A stretch of 64,000 nucleotides of DNA from NCBI GenBank assembly GCA_019426215.1, contig CM033395.1:21008569-21072568 (forward strand), given 5' to 3'. Shown here piece after piece: positions 32,451 to 43,425 of the stretch. Made by a program: the position numbers and the translations under genes. The notes beneath the pieces were generated by a model. That model was not told where the DNA came from. It did not search any database and saw only the letters and a program-made list of their open reading frames with translations. The stretch comes from Buddleja alternifolia (lineage: Eukaryota; Streptophyta; Magnoliopsida; Lamiales; Scrophulariaceae). The number at the start of each line of letters is the position of its first letter. Position 1 is the stretch's first letter.

Positions 32451-33303
32451 TGTTAGTGTTTATGCCCTCAAATGCCATAAAGAGGATAGATTTATAGGGC
32501 ATTGAATTGTACCTAGACATTATTATATTAATAAAAGGCTTTTTCATGCTGTTTTCTTATAGGCATTTGTAAGGTTTAGTAAACAACGTAAAGTCCTTGA
32601 TAGTGAAGGCGAACCCTTCTTCTCCCTATGGGTTAAGGAGAATGGCGCTAGAAGGTTTTGATCCTTAGTATCTAAAATGGTTCGCAAGTCGAAGAAAGTA
32701 TTGATTGGACATCAATACTAGATAAAGACTTGTATGATATAAGTTTTCACAAGGAAGTGCCATTCGAACGCTATGAGCATGGAAATGGGAACTTATGTCA
32801 TAGACACCTCAGTTAGACTGATGTGTTCGAACTTGGCTCGCATCAGTTTTGTCACATGGGTAGTCACTCACTGACAGTCAATGACAAAACTGATAAGTTG
32901 TGATAGGTACCCATAAACCTTAGACCTTAGGAATCACGTTGAAGATGTGCTTGTGACATCAAGTCTGTTATTAGAGTATTTAGATCCAATTCACCCGTTG
33001 GTGAGGTCGTCCTCAAAGTGCGGCTTGATGGGCAAGTAGCAATCTTAACTGATTAGCACAATGAAATTCGTTCTCTCATAAGTGAATGAGCTAAATATCC
33101 TATGCAGTCATGAATGAGTGAGGTCAAGGACTTTGGCGAAAGCATTAGAGATACTCATGTTAGACATGGAAGTATACTCAGTGACCTCGATTCATTATGA
33201 GCTAAGCATATGGTCAATTTTTGTGAGTTTGACTGAACTATGACTCTCACTTGACTATGATATATGAATAAAGGGTTTATACTCATACGGTATTTACCAT
33301 ACA
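32451..33303 (+). repeat. LTR piece G inserted in element C gag
   Basis: Begins TGTTAGTGTTTATGCCCTC, a BARE/Angela-style LTR start. It is homologous in opposite orientation to F (5568-6246), and its last part matches E at 6254 onward. About 850 bases, without a recognisable LTR end and without a matching duplication (left flank CTTGA), so it is a truncated solo LTR or fragment. The right boundary is approximate. Confidence 0.7.
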
Positions 33304-33606
33304 ACTCTTGTAAGTGTTTGAAAATATCAGCAGAACTTGCCGTATTTTCGTGTGCTTTTGCAACTCATTCAACATTGATGCAAGCATCATGCACCTTGCT
33401 TGGAGGTCATCGTTTAACCATTTCTTATGGGTTTCGATTTCCTCCTCCTGAACACCCTAGGGCAGAGTGGAGAGAGGTGCATCAGTCAAGACATAGGCTT
33501 TATTCTTAAAGTTGAGCACTATCTTAAAGTTTCTAAGCCAATCACAATAGTTGGGTTCAGTGAGTTTGTTTGTGTCGAGAATTGTGGAAAGCAGGTTCTT
33601 AGCCAT
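33304..33606 (-). pseudogene. Element C gag, N-terminal part
   Basis: Start ATG 33606-33604 (minus). Readable MAKNLLSTILDTNKLTEPNY and DWLRNFKIVL, then one TAG stop, then VQEEEIETHKKWL, DDLQARCMMLASML and, after a shift, KHLQELYG, where G begins. This is the normal gag N-terminus of this copia group (an NKLxxxNYxxW motif followed by LASM). The position fits 1.7 kb downstream of the primer site. Confidence 0.8.
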
Positions 33607-35290
33607 CTTAGATATCTAGTTATCTACAAATTAAAGTGAAATGAAGATTATGAAGATATTTAATACATTATGTGTAGATATGATTTTAAGGCCTTTTAAT
33701 CATAAATTACCTCCCACTATTTAATTCAAATTCAATATCCCTCATTAAAGAATCGAGAAAAACAATCTTTCCTATTGAGTTTGAAGTCCAATTTAATTAT
33801 TACATACCCCAATTTTATGGACACATACATAATAATTAAATAGGTAGACAACACTTGCCAATTACATCTCTATGTAACCCTCAATTATTTTACCTCATGT
33901 TTCACATGGACCTCGATTTTATACGCCCCTATGTTACTCCTATGTTAAATTAGACCCATCAAACCTACATGTACATAACCCACCCAAAAAGTTCCACTTG
34001 CAATGGTCAACTTAGAGGATAAATTACCCATGTGCATCTCTATGCTTAGTAATAATCATTGCTTTCTCATTATATAAAGTCCCACTTGCAATGGTAGACT
34101 AATCTACATAAATAGCACCAACAAGCTAATACTTTTGATGGTAGGCATGGAATATTAAACCCCGTTTAATTTTATCCCATATTAACTTAAAATTAAAATC
34201 ATTGAGATTGTATAAACTTATTTACTAAGTAAGGGAATTTTAGTATATTACCAAAGGTCTCATCAATGCTACGATTGTTTTATCTATGTCTCAATCCTAA
34301 ACATGCCCAACAACACATGAAAAGAATATAAAAGATAGGAATAATCTTAAAAATATGTATCTTATATCTAGAATCATGCATCTCATACATTACATCATGC
34401 ATCTCATACATAAAATATAATATGGATATGTTGGGTCATATCTAAATCAATCTTATCTAGAGCCAACACGGATCGCACGCCGGCAAGGCGAATAAAATAA
34501 AATAAAATCGAAAAGTAAACATGCTTGTACAATCATAATGCCCTCAAAATTCCATCATGCATATCAACTCATGAAAGGATATGTACATTCTTAACTTACC
34601 AAATATCCCTCATAAATTAAATCAGTACGGATTTCTAAATTAAACTTGATTTTTCCAAAATAAATAATTTAAAACACCTTTTAAATAAAATATAACTTTC
34701 CGAAATCAAATGCACAAAACCTGGTCTGCGAACGTTTCACATGATATAAAGCGAAAATAATTTCTTCCAAGAAAAAACAAATTCTCCAAATGCGGTTAAT
34801 GAAAGAAACAAGGAATCTCTTATTCCCATGCAATTCCAAAGAAAGTCCTTTCAATTTCAATTTTTTACCACATGCATAAATCACCAATCACATAAGCAGT
34901 CAATTGTTGACTTAGAGGAATTAGATTGCAAATCTAACACACATGTTTACACCAGCGTACTCACGGCAGATCTTCATACATGCATGTGATTGGTTTGCAT
35001 GGATAGATTACAAGTCCATGTAATAACCGCCCGCTGCGCACAACGCCTAACACTTTGGCTCGGGTGACGAGTTTGGCACCAAGTGATCAAAACACAACAC
35101 CCAATTCCACTTTTATGTAATCAAATTACAAAAATTAATTTCCAGATTTAAACAACTCTTAAAAACTAAAAATGTATATTTTTATGAAAATTCTCAAATC
35201 AATTAAATTCATGAATTTAATAATTTTAAACGTGCATCACATGTAACGACTAAAATTAAACGGATCATGCATAGCGATGCGCGAGCCTTA
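33607..35290 (-). other. Element C 5' leader, no gene
   Basis: 1.7 kb between the primer site and gag. AT-rich, without a credible coding frame. It has short recurrent phrases (CCACTTGCAATGG near 33995 and 34080; CATGCATCTCATACAT near 34376-34410) and a short GC-rich patch at 34465-34490. Confidence 0.6.
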
Positions 35291-35303
35291 GGCTCTGATA
35301 CCA
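35291..35303 (-). other. Element C primer binding site (tRNA-iMet)
   Basis: Minus-strand TGGTATCAGAGCC, one base inside the LTR end at 35305. Confidence 0.93.
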
Positions 35304-35304
35304 C

Positions 35305-37454
35305 TGTTGAGAAATATACATGTAGCCCGACTAAGCACAGCGAAAAATTAAAATTTTAATTTCTAGGATTTAAACATGCAAGTTTATTAATCATACGGGC
35401 TTATCACGTATCATAGGCTTGCACATCTCTACGCTAGTTATTTAAAACTTAAATAAAGAAGATCTTACCAATTTTTCACAAAAATCAAAGAGTTTCTTCT
35501 TCCTTAATGTAAGCTCCCTAGCTTGCTCATTGTTCCTTGAATCAACTCTTTTGTTTTTTCCTTTGATGAAGATTTCGAATTCCTCCACCAAAAATGCCTT
35601 TTGATCGAATTCTTGATTTACTTTAGAGACCCAAGTGTTTCTCCTCTAAAGTTGATCCACAACCCGAATACCCACTCGTTTATAATCTTTAGTTAGGTTG
35701 ATCTATAAACGTTTATTCCAACTCTAAGGAATAGTGTATGAGATTAAGGTGAAAGCAAAAGATTACTTCTCTAAATATTGTGGAAGAATTCTTGAATTCC
35801 AGATCTTGATGAATAATCAAGAACTCAAGAACTTGTATGTTGTGAGAGAGAAACGATTTTCTATACTAGAGGAACAAAAAATTTTGGCTAGTGAAGATAT
35901 GAAAATTTCATTCTCTACATGTCCTATATATAGGACTATGTTCTTGGAATTCTTTCCCATGTAGAACTCTTCTACATTAAATCTTTGCCATGTAGGAATG
36001 GAAGACTAATTAATTCTCAAATAGACCTCTTCTATTTTAATTAGTTTTCTTTCTCTCTAAGAAATTTTATTTCCTTCAAGAAGAAAATTAATTAAACTCT
36101 TTAATTATTTTTCGCCACCAAATTTTGACTAAGGCTTAATAAAATAGCCTTTCGATAATTAATCCACCATATTAGATTAATTAAAAGTCACCTCCAATTA
36201 ATTAAATACTTTCTAAACTTTTACCAAACATCTTTTGGACTTAATTAAATATTCATCCAACTATTGAATGAATAAAAAGTCTTAATTAATTAATCTAATT
36301 AATTAATATATTAACTCAACTACTTTGAATTAAATTATTTTAGCTAGGAAAGGGATTTGTCCGAATATTGTGTGTGACCCTTTAGGTTCACCAACATACT
36401 AGTAATGGGCTCATAACTTTTATGATTTAATTTGGACAACTAAATTGTCCTGATTAATTAAACACTTTTAATTAACCGTCTTATTATTTAATCTCCATTA
36501 AATATAAAATACTCATAAATCAAAGAAAAGTTTCTAGCTACTTATCTTGAAGACCTGGATGTAGGTGATTCAAAGTGAACCTTTCCAATCACACATTCCA
36601 TGTAAGTGAGATTCTTCCATCAATTAATTTCCCAATTGAATTAAGAATCGAGAAATCTTATTGGTCGAGATCCTTGTAAATTCAATCTTAATAATTCAAG
36701 TGTGTTTGACTAGTGAATAATTAATTCAAGAAACTCATTTCTTTATTAATTAGTTACTTACCTTGGCCAAGGACTAACTCAATCAAATCACTTAGAATAT
36801 TATAGAAAATTTACTTGTTCATCTGGATATGTGATGAATCCTTTGTTGTCAACACCAACCTCCATATACGAGTCACTACACCCAATCACCAGTCCATATG
36901 TGTCCTTGTAAAAGAACTGGCACAAGAGCCAAAGTGCAGTGAGTCAATATAAAAGATTTCTATGATGACTCAAGTCAAGGAATTAATCTTGGACTATCGT
37001 GATTACGAAACTCCTAATTCGACATATATAGAAAAAATTCCAATTTAGGAAGTTTCAGTCAGGGTAATCAGTGAACTTGTTCTCAACAAGCACCCGCGTA
37101 TGTGCATTCGTGTCAACTACACTAATGTCTATAAAATGAGATATTCTCTAATTAAGAGTGTGCATCATAGGCGCAAGCTATCAGAATTTTCAATGTCCCA
37201 TCTTGATAATTCTATGATTTAGACATTATTTAGAAATCACAGCCTTAGAGATTTATTTTATGATATCCATCCAATGAGATATCAAGTCCCATAGCTATGT
37301 GTGAATTCTAGGGATTTCATCATTCATTTATAAACAATATAAACATAAGATGAAGAAATGCCTTTTATTAATATAATGTAAAATGAAATTGTTTATTACA
37401 AGAATAGATAAATAGAGTCTATCTAGGATTGGTTCGCAGGGCACTATTCTAACA
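35305..37454 (-). repeat. Element C 5' LTR
   Basis: 2,150 bases. Minus-strand start TGTTAGAATAGTGCCCTGCG at 37454 and end ...ATTTCTCAACA at 35305. Partner of 7063-9012. It contains about 190 bases (36270-36460) not in the partner. The AGTGG duplication follows at 37455-37459. Confidence 0.9.
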
Positions 37455-37642
37455 AGTGGATCACACAAGGATTGAAGAATTCTAGATTTCAACCAATTAA
37501 GTTTTTGAAGGAGGATCGAGTTCTCCAACCACTTCGCTTCAATGGGAAAGTTTTAGCGAGTAATTTCGATTCATGTATGCAAATCGAGATAATGCTCTAG
37601 GTTAATTTTACTCCGCTGCGTAATTTTTTGCGAAACCCAACA
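37455..37642 (+). repeat. LTR piece E, right end, with C duplication AGTGG
   Basis: After AGTGG, the host LTR resumes (GGATCACACAAGG...) and ends ...TGCGTAATTTTTTGCG and AAACCCAACA at 37642. The end resembles the CCCAACA end of Angela-type LTRs. No primer site follows, so this is the right end of a 3' LTR or solo LTR. The flank ACCTT (37643-37647) would be its duplication. Confidence 0.65.
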
Positions 37643-37646
37643 ACCT

Positions 37647-38030
37647 TAAATTATGAAACGACTAGTCTATGGCTCGACCAGATCACCACATAATCGCATA
37701 ACACATGCTCACAACATGGAATGTATGAATTAATTTACCATCTTTAATTACAGAAAATCAAATTAATTAATGGATCAATTGACTTAATTTCCAAAAAACT
37801 AATTTTAGAAATTCCCATGAAAAAATCTCGCCTTTTCAATTAATCTAAAAATTATAATTTGAAAACTTCAATTACATTTAATTCCAAAAATTAATAAAAT
37901 ACCAAATTTATTTAAATTTTCAAAATTAAAAAAAACCTATTTTTTGAAATATATCAATTTTAGGCATAAGCCCAAAAACATGACTTTTAATTTGCAATTT
38001 GAAAATACTTTATTTTATGAAATTACAAAT
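37647..38030 (+). repeat. Direct repeat in H leader, copy 1
   Basis: About 384 bases starting TAAATTATGAAACGACTAG and ending GAAATTACAAAT. The second copy lies 1,007-1,009 bases downstream with few differences. Confidence 0.85.
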
Positions 38031-38653
38031 TTCATAAAATTCGACCCATCAAATTGTCATAGCATAACAATAGCCAGATGATCCCATGACTCATGGATGA
38101 CTCCTTAGCAAAACTAAAACCAATGTGAACTTCTAATATTACCACCTTATCATATAAAAGGTCTAGTTGCGAGATTAGTACACTTAATATTGCCACCATT
38201 CTGCGACTCGTGAGATTATAATGACCAGCCTCGTGCTATTCCCTCTCGCATCAAATGATGGAAGGCTCTGAATCTAATCAAAAGCTTCCGGGCCTCCGAT
38301 TTGTCCATTTATGGACTTAATACTTATTACGGGGTTTTTGAGTCACAAGGTCCCACCATATTAGTTACTTATCTTTTCTTAAGTGATCATATAACTAAGT
38401 ACATCGTACATAAATAAGAAGTTAGCAACATCATACAAAAAGCGGTATATGTGATCTTAGTCGAGCTAATCCTAAACACCCCGAGCCATCAAGGTGTTGA
38501 CCAATATAATATAAGGATTGGACCCTACACTAAGGTCTTGAAAGCCTACGAGCTTGAACGTCTCCATTTTCATCATCATTATTACAACAATACAATAGAA
38601 TAAGAAACCTCACCTTCACATGTACATAAAATGAAAACATAGCATGCATGCAT

Positions 38654-39039
38654 TAAATTATGAAACGACTAGTCTATGGCTCGACCCGTATCACTACATA
38701 ATCACATAACACATGCTCACAACATGTAATGTATGAATTATTTTACCATCTTTAATTAAAGATAATCAAATTAATTAATGGATCAATTGACTTAATTTCC
38801 AAAAATCAATTTTAGAAATTCCCATGAAAAAGTCTCACTTTTTCAATTAATCTAAAAATTATAATTTCAAAACTTCAATTTCATTTAATTCCAAAAATTA
38901 ATAAAATACCAAATTTATTTAAATTCTCAAAATTAAATAAAAATCTTAATTTTTGAAATATATCAATTTTTGGCATAAGCCCATAAACATGAATTAAAAT
39001 TTGCAATTTGAAAAGACTTTATTTTATGAAATTACAAAT
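38654..39039 (+). repeat. Direct repeat in H leader, copy 2
   Basis: Same order of words as copy 1 (GACTAGTCTATGGCTCGACC, TGCTCACAACATG, GGCATAAGCCCA). Small indels, such as the A/AT runs near 38935, account for the two-base change in spacing. Confidence 0.85.
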
Positions 39040-39420
39040 TAGGCTCGCATTTTAAATTAATTGCAAAAATGATCCAAGGCTCAAAACACAATTTAAAAGA
39101 ACTTTGGGAAAATAGAAATTACATTTAGACCCCTAGGTCAAAACACGTGGGCCGCCGTCACCGGGATGGTGGTCCATCAGCCGTGGGCTAGGGCAGCACG
39201 GGCTCGTGCGCTATCAAGTGAGACTATTCGTGGTAGGCTACCACCGCGCGACATCTTTCCCTATTTTCAAAAATACAAGAATGCAGCCATACAATTTTCA
39301 GATTAAAATTCAATCAACCGATCCAAAAATTAATCAGAAAATCCAACATTTTCGAAGATGTGGTAAAACATATTTAAAGTATGTAAACACAAAAATAAAT
39401 TCGAGCCATATCAAACCTTG

Positions 39421-39432
39421 CCTCTGATACCA
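39421..39432 (-). other. Element H primer binding site (tRNA-iMet)
   Basis: Minus-strand TGGTATCAGAGG. The last base differs from the consensus. One base separates it from the LTR at 39434. Confidence 0.85.
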
Positions 39433-39433
39433 T

Positions 39434-41252
39434 TGTTTGGATCGGTATAACCCCGAGGATGCCGGAGCAGTGGAAATGAAATATTAAAAAATAAATCTAG
39501 CATCCCCTAAAAAAACGTTAGACTGATATGGTACTATCGAATTCAAAAACTAACGAGAAAGGTTTACTCGTGTTTACCTTTTTGAAGAATGAATTAGCAA
39601 TAATCATTTTACGTAATTTCCTACTTCAATTCTTCCGAATGGATTTGCTCTAGCACCCCAAGTGTTGTGTCTCTATGGTGTATCCACACCTTAGTTCGTA
39701 CCCTTGATTATCTTCACCAATGCTAGCAAGAAGATAACGATGTTTTGGCTATTTGAGAAAAGGTGGGAGAAAACATTTGACTTTTCAAGAGTAGAAAAAA
39801 AAAAGATGAGAGAGAAATACAACACTTGTGTAGAGAGAGTTGAGTGAGGCGTGTGATGATGATGAGGAGGATTCAATCGCCCTCATCACAGGCCTCTAGT
39901 AGGCGTTCCCACTAGGTCTTTTGACCTAGTGGGTTCTTTCTCATCTTTTTCTCCTTTTCTTTGGGCCAAGTCAACTATTAATTAATTAATAACTTCAATG
40001 ACTTATACTGTGACGTGGTCCACCATTCCTATTTAATTAATACCCAATTAGTTAAATATTCTTTTACATCATATAAAATTTAATTAATTTATCTCCTAAT
40101 TTAATATATTATTTCAATATTAAATTAGAGACTTTAATCAAGTAAATTTTCCCCCCCAATTAATTAATCTTCTCCATTAGTTCTTTAAGAATTAACCAAG
40201 CTAGTAGGTACTACACTAAGTTTAGTGTGTGACCCCTTAGGCTCATTAGCAAGCTAGCAATAGGTCCTATCCCAAAGGCTTAATTAATTATTCTCATAAT
40301 TAATTTACTCTTGAATTAATCTCACCAAATTAATTCAAGATACCTATTGGTCATGGATCGATGCCTAGTAACGTCACCACGACTTCCTAGATGCTAACAC
40401 TGAAAAGCAAACTTATCCAGATTATGATCTTCATGTGAATCGAATCCTTTCATCTTTTTTCTATCTATGGTCTAGGGTTTGGTGATGGTCGAAATCCTAA
40501 TAAACTTATAAGCTATGACTGTATTGTGACATCTAATGACCTAGTCTTCTAAGTAGGGACCACCAATCCCCCTTATAAGACACCTGCTCTGATCAGAGGC
40601 TTTCATTGATCATTTAAATTCTCGTAATAGCATAGAAAATACTGGGTGTCTTACCCTGGATGAATCCCATATCTAATGTCGACTTGTTCCGCTATACTAC
40701 CAGACTATACCCAATATATGCCACCGTATGACTCTCCTAGAGTACACATGTACATCTAAGCATAATGGGTTGTACTTTTTTCATTGACATCTCAGGTCCG
40801 ATGACTAATATCACACTATAAAACCCAAGGACTCCAAGTTTGACACAGAAGTAATGAGAAATCCTTTGCGAGGTAGTTCAATTCCAAACTCACCTAGTAT
40901 GAATCTTTCTGCATGTATTGACCTACCTGGCCATCATCCATGGAACAAGACAATCTCTGATAAGATTTACACACATAAACAAGTCTTGTCGAGGCCATGA
41001 TATCCCACATCTCACAGTCTTTATGACTTGAAACAACTTTTAGCATTACGATCTTTGAGAGTATTCCATAGACATCAAGACCACTCTCCTAACATTTGTG
41101 CAATCATTTGAATCTTTATCTATACTGTCACAAGTAAATAACAATAAAGAAGTATACTAAATAATTTTTCAATATACTTATTAAAACAAGACTTTCACAG
41201 TGTTTACAATTTAAATGGCTACACCAAACAATGGCTCGCTGGGCACATAACA
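39434..41252 (-). repeat. Element H 5' LTR, Angela-like copia
   Basis: 1,819 bases. Minus-strand start TGTTATGTGCCCAGCGAGCC at 41252 (compare the C start, GTGCCCTGCGAGCC) and end ...GATCCAAACA at 39434. The relation of its start to that of C supports the same lineage. ATATC (41253-41257) is the presumed duplication. The 3' LTR is outside the window or lost. Confidence 0.8.
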
Positions 41253-41374
41253 ATATCATTGACACCAGTCTCAGTTCGAGCGGGTTAGCGTATTAAAGGC
41301 CCTGCACTCTAATCTTGATTCTCGTGAGGTCTCTAGGTTAGCCGAACCCATAGTCATGGCCTATGTATGCCAAC
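41253..41374. other. Short flank between H and I
   Basis: 122 bases with no recognised feature, except that its last five bases, CCAAC (41370-41374), are the left target duplication of I. Confidence 0.6.
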
Positions 41375-41679
41375 TGATGGTCCCAAGTGGCATACGAAAC
41401 GGTCTAGAAGGGGGGGTTTGAATAGACCCTGAAGTCTTTCTACTTTAAAAATTTGTATCACCTTTGAAAGTTTTTAACGCTTAGTAAGCTGAGCACTAGG
41501 TTAGGCGCTTAAACATAGATAACTTAGACTTAGTGATTTGAATGATTACCAAAGTAGGGTAACATTTTTATCGCTTAATCAAGGTTAGCACAGCGGAAAT
41601 AATTTTAAAGCTTAGCGTTCTCTTTTGTCAAATAGTCGCTTAACCAGTTTAATGCCCTTTTCAAAGATATAATATGAAT
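41375..41679 (-). repeat. Element I 3' LTR fragment
   Basis: The last 300 bases of the LTR (minus-strand end GGGACCATCA). It stops at ATATGAAT, where the RT linker begins. GAAT is common to both sides of the junction. Confidence 0.88.
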
Positions 41680-43040
41680 CATTGAGCGCTTCATCCACTT
41701 TCTTTGGTTCCATTTGGGAAAGAAAACTTGCGAACATGGCCTCATTAATTGTAGCGGCCCTAGTTTTAACAGGTGCTTCAATATCTCCAATAACTAGTTC
41801 TGGTGGATGATCTCTAAGCCATTTTCGATCTAGTTGGAACGGCTTGAGAGACTCTTGATTATCAATCGCTTGACCCTCATTTGCTTGCACAGTCGCTTCA
41901 TCATTCACAGTTCCAATTTTCTCTTGATGATCATTCTCTTCATGATCATCAGCGTTCTAACAATATCATCAATAGTAACCTCACGAGTAATCTTAGGATT
42001 GGGTACAAAAATCTCATCATCCTCATCATCATCACCATCATCACCAAGATTCATTTGTGACGCTTGTTGAGCATCTTCAATTCATACTTCATCAACATTA
42101 ACATTACTCGGTTCTTGATTAGCATCATCAAACACAACATGAATGGATTCTTCAACCTTTGATTTGATCTTATTTAGGATGCGAAAACTTTTTCCATTCT
42201 TGGCGTAGCCTAAAAAGATTCCCTCATCCGCTTTAGGATCAAATATCTTTAGATTATGGGATCCATTGTAATGAATGAAACATTTTGAACCAAATACATG
42301 AAAATATGAAAATCTTGGCTGATGTCCCTTCCACAACTCATATGGAGTATTTTCATGTTGCTTGTTGATCATACACCGGTTTTGAGTATAGCAAGCAGTA
42401 TTGATTGCTTGTGCCCAAAACCTTTAAGGCAGTTTGAACTCTGCTAACATTGTCCTAGCGGCTTCTTCAAGTGGTCTATTCCATCACTCAGCCACTCCAT
42501 TTTGTTGAGGTGTTCTAGGCGCAGAATACTCATGAAGTATTCCAATATCTGTACAAAATTTGTCAACAATATGGTTAGTAAATTCAGTTCCTATATCGCT
42601 TCTAATTCTCGTCACCTTTAGATCTTTCGAAGTTTGTAATTGACAGATTAGCGTTTTGAGCTTGGCACTAGTTTCATCTTTGGTCGCTAGAAATTCTACC
42701 CATATATAGCGAGAGAAATCATCAACTATTACTAGCGAGTACTTTTTACCACTAACACTCATGATTTGAATAGGACCAAACCAATTTAAATGCAATGGTT
42801 CAAGAATTCTAAAAGTAGATAGATGAGGTTTCTTCTCAAAAGATGATTTGACTTGTTTACCCATTTGGCATGCATCACATAAGCGATTTTTCTGAAAGGA
42901 ACCCTTAGGTAATCCTCTACTAGATTTAGCGATATTAACTGAGAGATTGCCTTAAAGATGAGATGATTCATTGTTCTATGCCATAACCAACCCAATTCAT
43001 TTTGACTTTAAGCAACAAAGCATGTAGCGTTGTTATCTAT
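41680..43040 (-). pseudogene. Element I integrase and RT linker
   Basis: The pre-integrase region is open at 42786-42995 (GWLWHRTMNHL, then shifted). The core 42484-42864 has LHLNWFGP (first D to N), VDDFSRYIWVEFL, RSDIGTEF and QQNGVAE with the catalytic glutamate kept (GAG 42489-42487), followed at once by TGA where an arginine codon is expected. The C-terminal part is 42082-42372 and the RT linker 41680-41908 ([20 protein letters not shown]). LHLD to LHLN would remove the first catalytic acid. Confidence 0.85.
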
Positions 43041-43412
43041 TATTGAACCCCAATCTACCAAATACACATTGTTCGTTCTTTTCCTTTTAATTTAGTAGAT
43101 TTAGTCTTAGCGTCATTAATATAGCAACAGTCACTTGAAAATTTTATTTCAAAACCTTTATCACAAAATTGACTTATGCTTAGTAAATTATGCTCAAGAC
43201 ACTCAACATAATATACGTCACTTATCATGACGTTCCCCCTATGCGATACCTATACCTTTGGTTTTACCTTTGGAGTTATCAATGAATATAACTTGAGTGT
43301 CATTGGTTGCACGATAGTTGACCAAAAGATCCTTTGAGCCAATCATGTGCCTTGACGACCCACTATCAATGTACCAAACTGAAATATCTGTCTCGGCTTC
43401 AGGTACCTGCAT
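43041..43412 (-). pseudogene. Element I protease
   Basis: ATG 43412, 13 nt after the gag stop TAG (43428-43426). The active site DSGSSRHMIGSKDLL is intact. A two-base loss near 43240 (TATGCGATACC) shifts the frame before YYVECLEHNLLSISQF. Confidence 0.82.
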
Positions 43413-43425
43413 TTAAAGGGCAGTT

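Larger units (their letters stand above)
7063..37454 (-). mobile_element. Angela/Tork-like Ty1/copia element C, full span including nested insertions
   Basis: Minus-oriented element: 5' LTR 35305-37454, tRNA-Met primer site 35291-35303, long leader, gag, protease, integrase (down to about 30975), then RT and RNase H (10752-9027), PPT and 3' LTR 7063-9012. The AGTGG duplication at both ends ties the two halves together across about 22 kb of later insertions (S1, S2, B, and LTR piece G within gag). Protein order and motifs (LWHxxLGHIS-type pre-integrase, YVDD, KHIERRYY) place it near the Angela/Tork copia lineages. The lineage name is inference. Stops and shifts occur in all domains. Confidence 0.85.
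37643..39420 (-). other. Element H 5' leader, no gene
   Basis: 1.8 kb between E and the primer site of H, with no coding frame of note. It holds a direct duplication (37647-38030 and 38654-39039) and GC-richer segments near 38180-38330 and 39140-39250. It lies where a 5' leader should in a minus-oriented copia element. The gag of H is beyond the insertion of E, outside the window. Confidence 0.55.

Noticed and set aside
32451..33303. Piece G considered as a complete solo LTR
   Set aside because: No LTR end like CCCAACA or CAACA at the right boundary, and no copy of CTTGA there; it is called only as a fragment.
39206..39427. A 73-codon frame across the H leader and primer site
   Set aside because: It ends within the tRNA primer site and is on the strand opposite to the element; a chance frame.
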